42,546 nucleotides of DNA, from contig JAFVBL010000027.1 in NCBI GenBank assembly GCA_017479985.1, positions 1-42,546 of the forward strand. Reading direction: 5' to 3'. The position numbers were made by a program, and so were the translations under genes. The notes under the pieces were generated by a model. That model was not told the origin of the DNA, did not search any database, and saw only the letters and a list, made by a program, of their open reading frames with translations. Shown one piece after another: positions 35,339 through 42,546 of the stretch. The stretch comes from Alphaproteobacteria bacterium (GTDB lineage: Bacteria > Pseudomonadota > Alphaproteobacteria > RF32 > CAG-239). Position 1 is the first letter of the stretch. Each line of letters starts with the position of its first letter.

Positions 35339-36000
35339 GCACAAATTTTGTGCAGCATATTGATACATTCTTCAATATTATCCGCGGCATAATCTATATA
35401 TTCGACACCTTTGTCGTTTTCTTTGCCGTGGCAGAGGCGCAGTGTTTGCATACCGGCTTTTTTTGCAAATTCCAAATTGGAGTAACTGTCATCAATAAAA
35501 ATACATTCTTGCGGCAAAACCCCGGCAGTCTGGCAAAATCTGACATAGACATCCGCATTGTCGTTTTTTTTGTATTCGCCGAATTCTTCCACCGAATAAA
35601 ATCGACCGGCAAAAAAGTCGTAGAGTTCGATGTGTTTTAAGATTGCTTCACAAGCACGGTGTGAGCTTGTAGAAAAAATATATTGCGGACATTGCAGCTG
35701 TTTCAGTTTTTCCAAAAAGTTCGGATAAGGTACAATCGGATACAGATTTTGTTCTTTACGTTTGTGATAAGCGTCAAACAGGTCTTTCGGATTTACGCCG
35801 TATTTTTGCACAAAAAGTTCACCGCCGTCACGATAGGTACGATACGATTCCGTAACCATTGCTTTTGCCGTTTTGAAATCAAGCGGCAAATTCAAGTCTT
35901 CAATTGCGGCCTGCGCCGTAATGGTATCCATCAGGTCGTGAAACTCTGGTGTCTCACGATACAAAGTATTATCCAAATCCCAAACAATTACCTTATACAT
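35335..36000 (-). CDS. HAD-superfamily hydrolase, pyrimidine 5'-nucleotidase-like
   Basis: The 221-residue cytoplasmic enzyme is of the HAD-IA type. Motif I is VWDLDNTLY with Asp8 as nucleophile and Asp10. A helical cap follows, then YIFSTSSHRACEAILKHIELYDFFAGRFYS (motif II Ser/Thr and the cap hinge), a Lys around KKNDNADVYVRFC, and IFIDDSYSNLEFAKKAGMQTLRL (motif IV). The DLDNTLY start and this cap are typical of the pyrimidine 5'-nucleotidase (SDT1/YjjG-like) group. The substrate is not certain. Confidence 0.85.
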   Translation of the reverse strand: MYKVIVWDLDNTLYRETPEFHDLMDTITAQAAIEDLNLPLDFKTAKAMVTESYRTYRDGGELFVQKYGVNPKDLFDAYHKRKEQNLYPIVPYPNFLEKLKQLQCPQYIFSTSSHRACEAILKHIELYDFFAGRFYSVEEFGEYKKNDNADVYVRFCQTAGVLPQECIFIDDSYSNLEFAKKAGMQTLRLCHGKENDKGVEYIDYAADNIEECINMLHKICA

Positions 36001-36125
36001 TCTGCTGTCTCTTATATTTAAACCTTAAAGAATATAACACATTTTTTGCCGAGGTCAAGTTTTAAAAAAACAGGTAATTGAAAATATTTTCGCACGGCAT
36101 ATATAGGGGATTCAAGTGAGGAAAT

Positions 36126-36284
36126 ATGCGTGTAATAACGGTTGTTTTAAGCATTTGGTATACGGTTTCCGTGTTTACAAAAACGGAAATTGTTTGGGAA
36201 AAATACGACTATACAGGTATTTCAGTCTTTGCGGATACGGATTTATTTCGTATTTTTTCGGAATTCGGCAGGGTGATTTATTAA
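36126..36284 (+). CDS. Possible small membrane protein
   Basis: The ATG at 36126 follows GAGG by four bases and opens a 52-residue frame that stops at 36284, overlapping the cmk stop by four bases. The N-terminus is hydrophobic (MRVITVVLSIWYTVSVF) and the rest is a mixed stretch ending in LFRIFSEFGRVIY. Composition and a compact stop-to-stop overlap, as seen at neighbouring gene ends, favour a real gene. An overlapping 67-residue GTG frame at 36116 is less likely. No family recognised. Confidence 0.45.
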   Translation: MRVITVVLSIWYTVSVFTKTEIVWEKYDYTGISVFADTDLFRIFSEFGRVIY

Positions 36285-36937
36285 AGTTTTGCCTCAACCA
36301 AAGGGGTGATGTAGGCTAAAACGTCGTCAATGCTTAAATCGGAAGTGTCGATAATAACAGCATCTTCTGCCGGTTTTAGCGGTGCGTTCGTGCGTTTGCT
36401 GTCGCGTTCGTCACGAGCAATCATATCAGCCAAGACTTTTTCGTAAGAAGTTATCATACCTTTTTGCAAAAATTCTTTATAGCGGCGTTCGGCACGAATC
36501 TGCGGCGAGGCAGTTACAAACAGTTTCAAATCGGCATTAGGGCAGATAATTGTGCCGGTATCACGCCCGTCATAAACCACGCCTTTTGCCGGTTGCCCGT
36601 CAGCAAAAGTCGGCTTGAGCGCAAAATTTTTCTGCATATTCAACAAAGCGGCTCTGACGGTCGGATATGCGGATACGATAGAGGCTGCCTGACCGCCAAT
36701 ATCCGAGCGGAAATCCGGATGCACAGACAATTCCATCATTTGCGGAAAGGTCAGATTTTGCGCAATTTTCAGCGCGGCATTTTGATTTTGTAAATTCAAA
36801 CCTGTTAAAACCATTTGCAAACCGACGGCGCGATAAACCATTCCCGTATCAAAATATGCCAAGTGATATTTTTGAGATAAGTATGCGGAAATCGTGCCTT
36901 TTCCGGCTGCTGCCGGTCCGTCAATGGTGATAATCAT
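36281..36937 (-). CDS. cmk: Cytidylate kinase
   Basis: The 218-residue enzyme phosphorylates CMP and dCMP with ATP. The P-loop is ITIDGPAAAGKGT (2-14), then YFDTGMVYRAVGL, the NMP-binding part, VYDGRDTGTIICPNADLKLFVTASPQIRAERRYKEF, and a lid with RDERDSKRTNAPLKPAEDAVIIDTSDLSIDDVL. Length is normal. An AAGGA site precedes the ATG. Confidence 0.97.
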   Translation of the reverse strand: MIITIDGPAAAGKGTISAYLSQKYHLAYFDTGMVYRAVGLQMVLTGLNLQNQNAALKIAQNLTFPQMMELSVHPDFRSDIGGQAASIVSAYPTVRAALLNMQKNFALKPTFADGQPAKGVVYDGRDTGTIICPNADLKLFVTASPQIRAERRYKEFLQKGMITSYEKVLADMIARDERDSKRTNAPLKPAEDAVIIDTSDLSIDDVLAYITPLVEAKL

Positions 36938-37051
36938 TTTTGTATCCTTTATTTTAAGTCAAATTTATGTTTTTATTAACATATTTTATGTTATAATGGC
37001 AACCGAAAATTGATTTATGCAATATTTTTTATTGTACAAAGGAGATGTTTT

Positions 37052-37723
37052 ATGAAATTTCTGATAGCGGACGACCACGAACTGTTCTTGCAAGGATTGG
37101 AGTTTATTCTGCATAAAGAGTATCCGCAGACGGAAATAGTGCTTGCTAAAAACTATACGGAGATTTTTTCTGTTTTGGAAGCGCAAAAAGATTTTGATTT
37201 AATTCTGACCGATTTGGCTATGCCGGGTGCTGATTGGCTGGAGGCTATCGAAAGAATCCATAAGATTTGTCCGGACGTTCCGATTGTGATTATTTCTGCC
37301 GTGTTTGAACGTGAAATCTTGCAAAAAACTTATGATTTGGGCGTTTCCGGCTATGTTTCCAAAGCATTTCCGAACAGTTTGATTATCGGCGCCATCAATT
37401 TGGTACTTGCCGGCGGTGTTTATATTCCGCCCGAAATTTTACAAATGAGCGAAAATTCGCCGTCCGAAAAAGTACAAAAATTGCTTAAAAATTTAAACCA
37501 ACCGCAGGTGAAGTCGGATAAGAGTTTGACCCCGCGGCAAACAGAGGTATTGCATTGTATGGCTGAAGGAATGTCAAACAAACAGATTGCTTACAAGTTG
37601 AATGTCAGTGAAGGAACGGTGAAGATTCATATTACGCTGCTGATGCGCACATTGGAAGTGACAAATCGTACCGCGGCGGTACGCAAAGCCGTACAATACG
37701 GGTTGCTGAAAGACGGAGAATAA
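37052..37723 (+). CDS. LuxR/NarL-type response regulator
   Basis: The 223-residue regulator starts at 37052 after AAGGAGA; a longer frame from 37010 lacks a site. The receiver domain spans 1-120 with acidic Asp7 and Asp8, phospho-acceptor Asp54 (LTDLAMPG), Ser82 and Lys104. The C-terminal LuxR-type helix-turn-helix is at about 155-215 (LTPRQTEVLHCMAEGMSNKQIAYKLNVSEGTVKIH). No sensor kinase is next to it. rquA begins two bases after its stop, so the two are one transcript. A role in responding to oxygen or redox state would suit, but this is inference. Confidence 0.93.
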   Translation: MKFLIADDHELFLQGLEFILHKEYPQTEIVLAKNYTEIFSVLEAQKDFDLILTDLAMPGADWLEAIERIHKICPDVPIVIISAVFEREILQKTYDLGVSGYVSKAFPNSLIIGAINLVLAGGVYIPPEILQMSENSPSEKVQKLLKNLNQPQVKSDKSLTPRQTEVLHCMAEGMSNKQIAYKLNVSEGTVKIHITLLMRTLEVTNRTAAVRKAVQYGLLKDGE

Positions 37724-37724
37724 G

Positions 37725-38441
37725 ATGAGTGTGATGAATGAATTGCCGCCGTATATGCGGATTTTAATGAACCGAGTATACAGTCACCGTTTGTTTTCGG
37801 GATTTTTGGACGACTCGCGTATTGTGGCATTGACCTCTCTCGGAGTTTCTGAACGTATTATCAATGATGTGTTGCGGGATATTACCAAAAACGCGCACGT
37901 GTTGCAAATCGGACTAACTTTCGGCAATGAAATTTCTGCTGTGTATGAGCGTGTAAAGAAACACGGGAAGCTTGATATTTTTGATGTTTCCGAAGTGCAA
38001 ATCGAAATGGCTAAAGATCGCTATTTAGATGAAGACATTTGCATTATGAATTATGATGCCGCTTTGCCGTGGGACGAAAAATATGATGTGGTTATTTGCT
38101 ATAATTTGCTGCACGAATTACCGCTCAAGACAAGGCGTAAGGTGATGGATAATGTTTTAAGCAGCCTGACAAACGGCGGAAAAGCAATTTTTGTGGATTA
38201 TGCCGAGCCGGAATTGTGGAATCCGGCAAAATGGCCGCTGTTCTTATTTAACCGTCTGTACCGCCCGTTTGCCGAGAGTATGTGGAAGAAGCCGATTGAG
38301 AGCTTTTGCTCAATAAAAGATGATTTCCGTTGGCATCATACCTATTATCGCGGACATATGTATCAAAAAACCGTTGCCGTGCGCAGAATCTTGAGCAGTG
38401 AAGATGTTGTGAAGTTGACAAAGCTGTTTCGCAACAAATAA
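37725..38441 (+). CDS. rquA: Rhodoquinone biosynthesis enzyme RquA (methyltransferase fold)
   Basis: The 238-residue product has the class I SAM-binding fold with the RquA signature. Motif I reads VLQIGLTFGN (59-68), with Gln where ordinary methyltransferases have Asp/Glu and no GxGxG. It continues LDIFDVSEVQIEMA (83-96), VVICYNLLHELP (122-133), GGKAIFVDYAEPELWNPAKWPL, PFAESMWKKPIESF, and TYYRGHMYQK near the end. RquA turns ubiquinone into rhodoquinone by replacing a methoxy group with an amine; rhodoquinone carries electrons to fumarate reductase under low oxygen. GGAG is 6 bases before the ATG. I name it with good confidence from pattern, but it is a diverged member and could be a ubiquinone-type methyltransferase relative. 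Confidence 0.78.
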   Translation: MSVMNELPPYMRILMNRVYSHRLFSGFLDDSRIVALTSLGVSERIINDVLRDITKNAHVLQIGLTFGNEISAVYERVKKHGKLDIFDVSEVQIEMAKDRYLDEDICIMNYDAALPWDEKYDVVICYNLLHELPLKTRRKVMDNVLSSLTNGGKAIFVDYAEPELWNPAKWPLFLFNRLYRPFAESMWKKPIESFCSIKDDFRWHHTYYRGHMYQKTVAVRRILSSEDVVKLTKLFRNK

Positions 38442-38455
38442 GCACAAAGTATAAT

Positions 38456-39274
38456 TCAGTCTGTTTTGAAGGTGCAATAATCCAGAATAAAGTTCATTTC
38501 TTCCGCCGGAGAAACACGCTGAACCGCGGAGAAATCGTACCCTTCTTCTTCCGGTACTACCGCGGCTTCCAGAATTTGGACATATTGCTCCGTTTGCTGT
38601 TTATTCAACCGGCACTCAAAAACAATTTGTTTGTCGCTTTCTTGTTTGTCTTTTGCGGATATTTTATCGTTTTGCATCATAAAGGTATAGAGGCAATCTT
38701 CATCGTCTTTGCCGACAATTTGACGCTTGACCGTAATGGCGGCGGTCAATTCCGTCTGTTTGGCTGGTGTACACGACGGTAAATTTATGCGTATTTGTTG
38801 CGTATGGTCAATCTTATCACGCTTAAAACGACACAGTTTGCGGTCTGACATTATGGCGTATGCAGCTTTATAATCCGCATCGGTTTCAATCTTGTCGTCG
38901 TCCCAGTGCGGTGAATAGCCTTTTTGCTGATATCGCCGCAGTGCGTCGGCATACGCTTTTGCCTGTTCACGCGTAAGCTCACATTCTTGGGCGATGTGTA
39001 CCGAAACATTGGTTGTGCCGTCGACGGACAAGCGACAAGAGCCGTTCTGCATCGGTTCAACGGAATATGTGGTGCTGACGGCAACATCTTCAAACACTGC
39101 CGGTTTAATGTATGTGTATTTTGTGCAATTTTCCAAGCTTTGATAAAATTGTTCCGGCAGGTTAAGTTTTTCAAAATCCACACCGATGCCCAAAATTTGC
39201 GCATTTGCGGAAAATGACAATAAAATAAAACTCGCACTCCATACGGTTTTAATCAGGTTCTTTAATTCGCTCAA
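38456..39274 (-). CDS. Secreted protein of unknown function
   Basis: The 272-residue product starts at a TTG with AGGAG 6 bases upstream, overlapping the end of murA by 26 bases, so it is translated from the murA transcript. The signal peptide is residues 1-25 (cleavage ANA before QILG). The mature part has two similar halves, each with a Cys, a polar strand-like stretch and EC(E/R)L...Q followed by A-rich helix (AQECELTREQAKAYADAL and VFECRLNKQQTEQYVQILEAA), suggesting an internal duplication. Six or more Cys could pair in the periplasm. Not recognised. Confidence 0.72.
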   Translation of the reverse strand: MSELKNLIKTVWSASFILLSFSANAQILGIGVDFEKLNLPEQFYQSLENCTKYTYIKPAVFEDVAVSTTYSVEPMQNGSCRLSVDGTTNVSVHIAQECELTREQAKAYADALRRYQQKGYSPHWDDDKIETDADYKAAYAIMSDRKLCRFKRDKIDHTQQIRINLPSCTPAKQTELTAAITVKRQIVGKDDEDCLYTFMMQNDKISAKDKQESDKQIVFECRLNKQQTEQYVQILEAAVVPEEEGYDFSAVQRVSPAEEMNFILDYCTFKTD

Positions 39275-40541
39275 TGTTTGCTCCTACGGCTTTGAATTTT
39301 TCTTCTAAATGTTCGTATCCGCGGTCTAAATGGTAAACGCGGTTGACTATTGTTTCTCCTTCGGCAGCCAAGCCTGCCAAAATCAGCGCAAAGGAGGCAC
39401 GCAAATCGGTGGACATTACCGGTGCGGCCGAGAGTTTTTTGACTCCGCGCACAATAGCCGAGGCGTGACCGTGAACATTGATATTTGCCCCCATACGCAT
39501 CAGTTCAGGTACGTGCATAAAGCGATTTTCCCATATACTTTCCGTCACCATTGCTGCACCGTCTGCCACGCACATCAACGCCATAAACTGAGCCTGCAGG
39601 TCAGTCGGGAATCCCGGATAGTAGTCGGTGAAAATATCCTGCCCGACCAGTGCGGTATTTTGTGCATCAACAATAATGCCGTTATCCGTGGTTTCGACTT
39701 TGACTCCTGTTTTACGCAAAATATCAAGAGGGGATTGCAAGTGTTCCGTTTTAGCGTTAATCAGCTCAAGTCGACCCTTGGTTATGGCAGCGGCAACGGC
39801 GTACGAACCGGCCTCAATGCGGTCATTGATGATTTCGTGCGTTACGCCGTGCAGTTTTTCCACACCGCGAATCGTCAGTGTTGAGGTGTTTGTGCCTTCA
39901 ATATCGGCTCCCATCTTGTTGAGTAAATCAATTAAATCGGCGATTTCCGGCTCCTTGGCGGCATTTTCGATAACGGTTGTACCTTCGGCCAGAGCCGCCG
40001 CCATAAGGATATTGCACGTAGCGCCGACCGACGCGGAATGGAATGTAATGTGCGCACCCTGCAAGCGTCCTTTAATATCTGCCACAACATAACCGTTTTT
40101 TATTTCAATTTGTGCGCCCATTTGTTCCAATGAGCTGAGGTGAATATCCATCGGGCGTGCGCCTATGGCACAACCGCCGGGCAGAGAAAGCTCAACGTGC
40201 CCGTATTTGGTCAGCAACGGTCCCAAAACATAGTATGAAGCGCGCATTTTGCGAACGTAATCGTACGGCGCGATAAAACTGGTTGGGTGCGGGGTGTGAT
40301 AGGTGATGGTCTGTGTTAAATGCCCGTTACGTTGTTCGGATTTTGTTTCTATTTGCGTGCCGAGTTGCAACAACAGCAAGTTTAACGATTTTATATCTGA
40401 AAGAAAAGGGATATTTTGAATCGTAACCGGCTCATCGGTCAGCAAACCGGCGCAAATAATCGGCAAAGCGGTATTTTTTGCGCCGCTGATAAATACTTTG
40501 CCGAACAGCGGACTTCCGCCGATAATCTTAATCTTGTCCAC
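39249..40541 (-). CDS. murA: UDP-N-acetylglucosamine 1-carboxyvinyltransferase
   Basis: The 430-residue enzyme makes the first committed step of peptidoglycan synthesis: it adds enolpyruvate from PEP to UDP-GlcNAc. I take the GTG at 40541 (MDKIKIIGGSPLFGKVFISGAKNTALP), which has an AAAGGAG site; the longer ATG frame belongs to the preceding small gene's region. The catalytic Cys124 is intact in LPGGCAIGARPMD. DRIEAGSYAVAAAIT and FPTDLQAQFMALM are also typical. Its start overlaps the 40528 small gene by 14 bases. Confidence 0.97.
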   Translation of the reverse strand: MDKIKIIGGSPLFGKVFISGAKNTALPIICAGLLTDEPVTIQNIPFLSDIKSLNLLLLQLGTQIETKSEQRNGHLTQTITYHTPHPTSFIAPYDYVRKMRASYYVLGPLLTKYGHVELSLPGGCAIGARPMDIHLSSLEQMGAQIEIKNGYVVADIKGRLQGAHITFHSASVGATCNILMAAALAEGTTVIENAAKEPEIADLIDLLNKMGADIEGTNTSTLTIRGVEKLHGVTHEIINDRIEAGSYAVAAAITKGRLELINAKTEHLQSPLDILRKTGVKVETTDNGIIVDAQNTALVGQDIFTDYYPGFPTDLQAQFMALMCVADGAAMVTESIWENRFMHVPELMRMGANINVHGHASAIVRGVKKLSAAPVMSTDLRASFALILAGLAAEGETIVNRVYHLDRGYEHLEEKFKAVGANIERIKEPD

Positions 40542-40671
40542 GTTCTTTCTCCTTTGCTTGCTTTTTCTTATTAAGTTCTTGCTGCTGCTTTTTACGTTTG
40601 GCAATATTTTTTTGCAGTGCTTTTGCCTCTTTTTCAAAACGAATCTGCTGTTGTGATTTTTGTTGTGTCAT
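40528..40671 (-). CDS. Small basic coiled-coil protein upstream of murA
   Basis: The ATG at 40671 has AAAGGA seven bases upstream and opens a 47-residue frame that ends inside the first codons of murA. It is Lys/Gln/Glu-rich (QQQIRFEKEAKALQKNIAKRKKQQQ) and probably one long helix. The 14-base overlap with murA implies translational coupling. Small basic proteins of this sort precede murA in some Alphaproteobacteria as I recall, but I cannot check it here. Gene callers may miss it by extending murA upstream. Confidence 0.6.
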   Translation of the reverse strand: MTQQKSQQQIRFEKEAKALQKNIAKRKKQQQELNKKKQAKEKERGQD

Positions 40672-40754
40672 TAAAAAATCCTTTGCTGCATAATTTATAG
40701 GCAGATTATAATGATACGGAATGTCGAACTCAAGAGAAGATTATTTTTAACCAC

Positions 40755-40793
40755 AAAAAATCCCCTCGGTTCATTGATTGAACAAAGAGGATT
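40755..40793 (-). terminator. Terminator of the 40816 gene
   Basis: On the minus strand the stem of AATCCTC (40793-40787) and GAGGGGATT (40767-40759), with an inner GTTCA/TGAAC, is followed by a T run (40760-40755). It separates the hypothetical cluster from the murA operon. Confidence 0.7.
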
Positions 40794-40815
40794 ATGACAG
40801 AAGAAACGTAAATTT

Positions 40816-41085
40816 TTATTCTTCGGGAATAATCGTTGCGAGAAAATTATTCAAATCTTCCATTGTATATTTTTTCTCGGCTTCCGGTGTATTATCAACC
40901 GGTGCTTTTGCTATCAGATTATTAAAAGCCGCCTTATCTTCCGCACTTGCCGTCGGTGCCGCTGAAGGCTGTGAGGCAATGGGTGATTTTTCCGGAGATT
41001 CCTTGCTTTTGGTCTTAGATACCGGAACCGAAGGCGAAACCCCGCGCAATCGGTTTATGGCATCAACCATACTTTTATCAACCAT
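40816..41085 (-). CDS. Small hypothetical protein with disordered middle
   Basis: The 89-residue product has a short helical N-terminus (MVDKSMVDAINRLRG), a Ser/Pro/Lys-rich disordered middle (about 16-48), and a helical C-terminus ending in EDLNNFLATIIPEE. No signal peptide. Not recognised. It follows the 41104 gene by 18 bases, so it is likely co-transcribed, and ends at a terminator. Confidence 0.65.
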   Translation of the reverse strand: MVDKSMVDAINRLRGVSPSVPVSKTKSKESPEKSPIASQPSAAPTASAEDKAAFNNLIAKAPVDNTPEAEKKYTMEDLNNFLATIIPEE

Positions 41086-41103
41086 AATTCTTAAACTCCT
41101 TTG

Positions 41104-41508
41104 CTATTTTACACCCCAGAATTTGCGGGCAAGCTCGGCACATCCTTCTTCGCCGAATGCTTCTTTAATGTTTTCCAAAAATTCTCCGAGGGCTGCCGGA
41201 ATGGTGTCATTTACCGGTATTTCATCAACTTTGCTGACGGTGCACATATAAGAATTTTTTATATCTTCTTCACTTGATTCAATAATTAAAACTTCCGGTA
41301 CGCTTAAAATCTTGGCACGAACATCAGGTAAGATGTTTGTCAGAATATATGCTTTTTTGTTGCGAACCAAAATTGCCGCGTGGCGGCCGTCATAAACCAA
41401 CGCTGCCGTTTCAACCGGTTCATCGTCGTCAATAATCATATTGATGCCGATTTCTCCGTTGTTTTCCAAAATTTCAAATTCATCAACCCAGTTTTTTTCG
41501 ATTTCCAT
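41104..41508 (-). CDS. Small acidic hypothetical protein
   Basis: The 134-residue product is acidic, with strands in the first two thirds (VETAALVYDGRHAAILVRNKKAYILTNIL) and a C-terminal helix (FLENIKEAFGEEGCAELARKFWGVK). No signal peptide, membrane segment or recognised domain. An AAGGAG ribosome site lies ahead of the ATG. Middle gene of a minus-strand cluster. Confidence 0.68.
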   Translation of the reverse strand: MEIEKNWVDEFEILENNGEIGINMIIDDDEPVETAALVYDGRHAAILVRNKKAYILTNILPDVRAKILSVPEVLIIESSEEDIKNSYMCTVSKVDEIPVNDTIPAALGEFLENIKEAFGEEGCAELARKFWGVK

Positions 41509-41562
41509 ATTTGTTTTCTCCTTAAATATGATATGTTAATTATATGTTGTTTTTTTATATTA

Positions 41563-42282
41563 TCAGCTACGGCCACCGGTCGCATTCATTCTGCCCATAC
41601 GGAACCAACTCATAGTATTTCCGCGTGACTGATTTTCCATACCGGCGCGAACTTGCTCCATACCTTTATTGACGGAACTTCTGGCTGAAGACAAGGTATT
41701 CCCGACGGAAGTCAGTGCTTTATCCGTATTACTGCGCAAAGCCTTCATTAAACCGCCGGCGAGGTTTCTGCCGCCTTTAATCACGTTGTTTGCCGATTTC
41801 ATAAAACTCTCGGCCTTTTCTTTACCGACGGCTTTAACTGTCTTTCCTACGCCGCCGATGGCTTTTGTTGTTGCCGAGTATGCACCTTTGACAGCATCGC
41901 CGAGAGCCTGAGCATCTTCTTTCATTTGTCCGCCGATGCCTTGCGCCACTGTCTTCATCGCACTCCCCAATTCTTGTGCCGCGGCTCCGATTTCTTTACC
42001 GACTTTTGTTGCACCGCCGATGGTGGCTCCGGCTAACAGAGCCGAACCGTGAAGCGCCGCTTTGGCAACCGGTTTGATAACTTTGCCTGCAGCGGTGTAT
42101 CCGGAACGCAATGTGTCTGCAATTTCTTCTCCGGCGTAATTGCCCAACGCCTTCATATCCGAGCCAAACTCTTTAAAGCTTTCTTTGAGATTTCTGCCGA
42201 TTTCACCGATGCTTTTGCCAATGTTGTTAAGAGTTTGTTTTCCTTGTGCCGTCTTTTCGCGCTTAAATCTTTTGAAAGTCAT
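41563..42282 (-). CDS. Ala/Gly/Lys-rich amphipathic-helix protein
   Basis: From the ATG at 42282 the product has 239 residues; a TTG at 42306 would add eight. Neither has a clear ribosome site. Further upstream an ATG at 42326-42328 is out of frame by one base across a run of eight A (minus strand), so the true start may be hidden by a homopolymer error. The N-terminus is basic, then long Ala/Gly/Lys/Thr/Ser-rich helices with 11-residue-like periodicity (GQMKEDAQALGDAVKGAYSA pattern) as in LEA, apolipoprotein or phasin-like proteins. The tail is basic and Met/Arg-rich. Membrane- or granule-surface binding is possible. Family not recognised. Confidence 0.6.
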   Translation of the reverse strand: MTFKRFKREKTAQGKQTLNNIGKSIGEIGRNLKESFKEFGSDMKALGNYAGEEIADTLRSGYTAAGKVIKPVAKAALHGSALLAGATIGGATKVGKEIGAAAQELGSAMKTVAQGIGGQMKEDAQALGDAVKGAYSATTKAIGGVGKTVKAVGKEKAESFMKSANNVIKGGRNLAGGLMKALRSNTDKALTSVGNTLSSARSSVNKGMEQVRAGMENQSRGNTMSWFRMGRMNATGGRS

Positions 42283-42365
42283 TTTTAAAAGACGTTTTGC
42301 CGCCAAAAGACGGTTTTTTTTGCCTCATAGTTCGGTTCTACGTCAAAGGAAGGGGCAAAGAGTAG

Positions 42366-42393
42366 TTGCCTAAGGATTATAAAAGAGTATAAT
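42366..42393 (+). promoter_or_regulatory. Sigma-70-type promoter of the 42433 gene
   Basis: TTGCCT (42366-42371), 16 bases, a perfect TATAAT (42388-42393), 39 bases before the ATG at 42433. Confidence 0.55.
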
Positions 42394-42432
42394 CACAGTT
42401 CGACAAAAAACAATTTTAGGGAGAACTACTCA

Positions 42433-42546
42433 ATGCTTAAAAACGATATTATCACAAAGAATGCAAACATCAATATAAAAAATAGTCAAGAATACCCGCA
42501 AAAGATAGTAATAGACTGCGAAGATGAAACGGAGTATTATTGTCCG
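42433..42546 (+). CDS. Truncated ORF at the window edge, function unknown
   Basis: The ATG at 42433 has GGGAG 10 bases upstream and opens a frame that stays open for 38 codons to the window end. The visible part is polar (MLKNDIITKNANINIKNSQ) with Cys at 29 and 37. Too short to name. Confidence 0.5.
   Translation, partial: MLKNDIITKNANINIKNSQEYPQKIVIDCEDETEYYCP

Noticed and set aside
1..42546. tRNA, rRNA or prophage genes
   Set aside because: I saw no cloverleaf-like intergenic stretch, no rRNA core sequence, and no integrase, terminase, capsid or transposase gene.

Overview
The window reads as chromosomal DNA of a low-GC, probably host-associated alphaproteobacterium. The reasons are an ELM1-family protein, a CarD regulator, a divergent polysaccharide deacetylase, several TTAA-N7-TTAA sites that match the alphaproteobacterial CtrA box, an RpoH-type promoter in front of htpG, and many secreted proteins with no family I recognise. 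Anaerobic or fermentative traits (pyruvate phosphate dikinase, Pta-AckA, and a protein matching the rhodoquinone enzyme RquA) suggest a gut-type lineage. The lineage is an inference; there is no rRNA or tRNA gene in the window.

Layout. 1-860: an AT-rich strip with an apparently decayed ParE/RelE-type toxin-antitoxin pair and the first copy of a perfect 56-nt hairpin repeat. 864-4360: a small secreted His-rich protein, a minus-strand lipoprotein / J-domain / DUF1349 operon, and an ELM1-family gene, the last two divergent around a CtrA-like box. 4481-6151: a large helical protein of unknown function. 6357-11653: two genes with pilin-like N-termini, the second carrying a passenger of about 1300 residues. 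11654-12146: a non-coding strip packed with dispersed repeats, including the second copy of the 56-nt repeat. 12147-20834: lysS with the polysaccharide deacetylase, htpG, two small genes and ppdK. 21116-23689: a cysteine-rich secreted repeat protein. 23753-25954: pta-ackA. 26094-29586: DUF2066, an AI-2E family permease, a GNAT acetyltransferase and an unknown gene. 29704-32315: carD and lepA.

32312-35338 holds two divergent gene pairs, each with a CtrA-like box between its members and each containing one of two related secreted HExxH proteins. 35335-38441: a HAD hydrolase, a possible 52-residue protein, cmk, and a two-gene unit of a LuxR-type response regulator and rquA. 38456-40671: a small basic protein, murA and a secreted protein in one overlapping minus-strand operon. 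40816-42306: three hypothetical genes. A truncated ORF runs off the right edge.

Points most worth attention: the CtrA-like boxes in front of the paired secreted putative metalloproteases; RquA next to a response regulator; the pilin-anchored giant protein; the four-module Cys-rich protein; and the perfect 56-nt hairpin repeat at two loci 11 kb apart.
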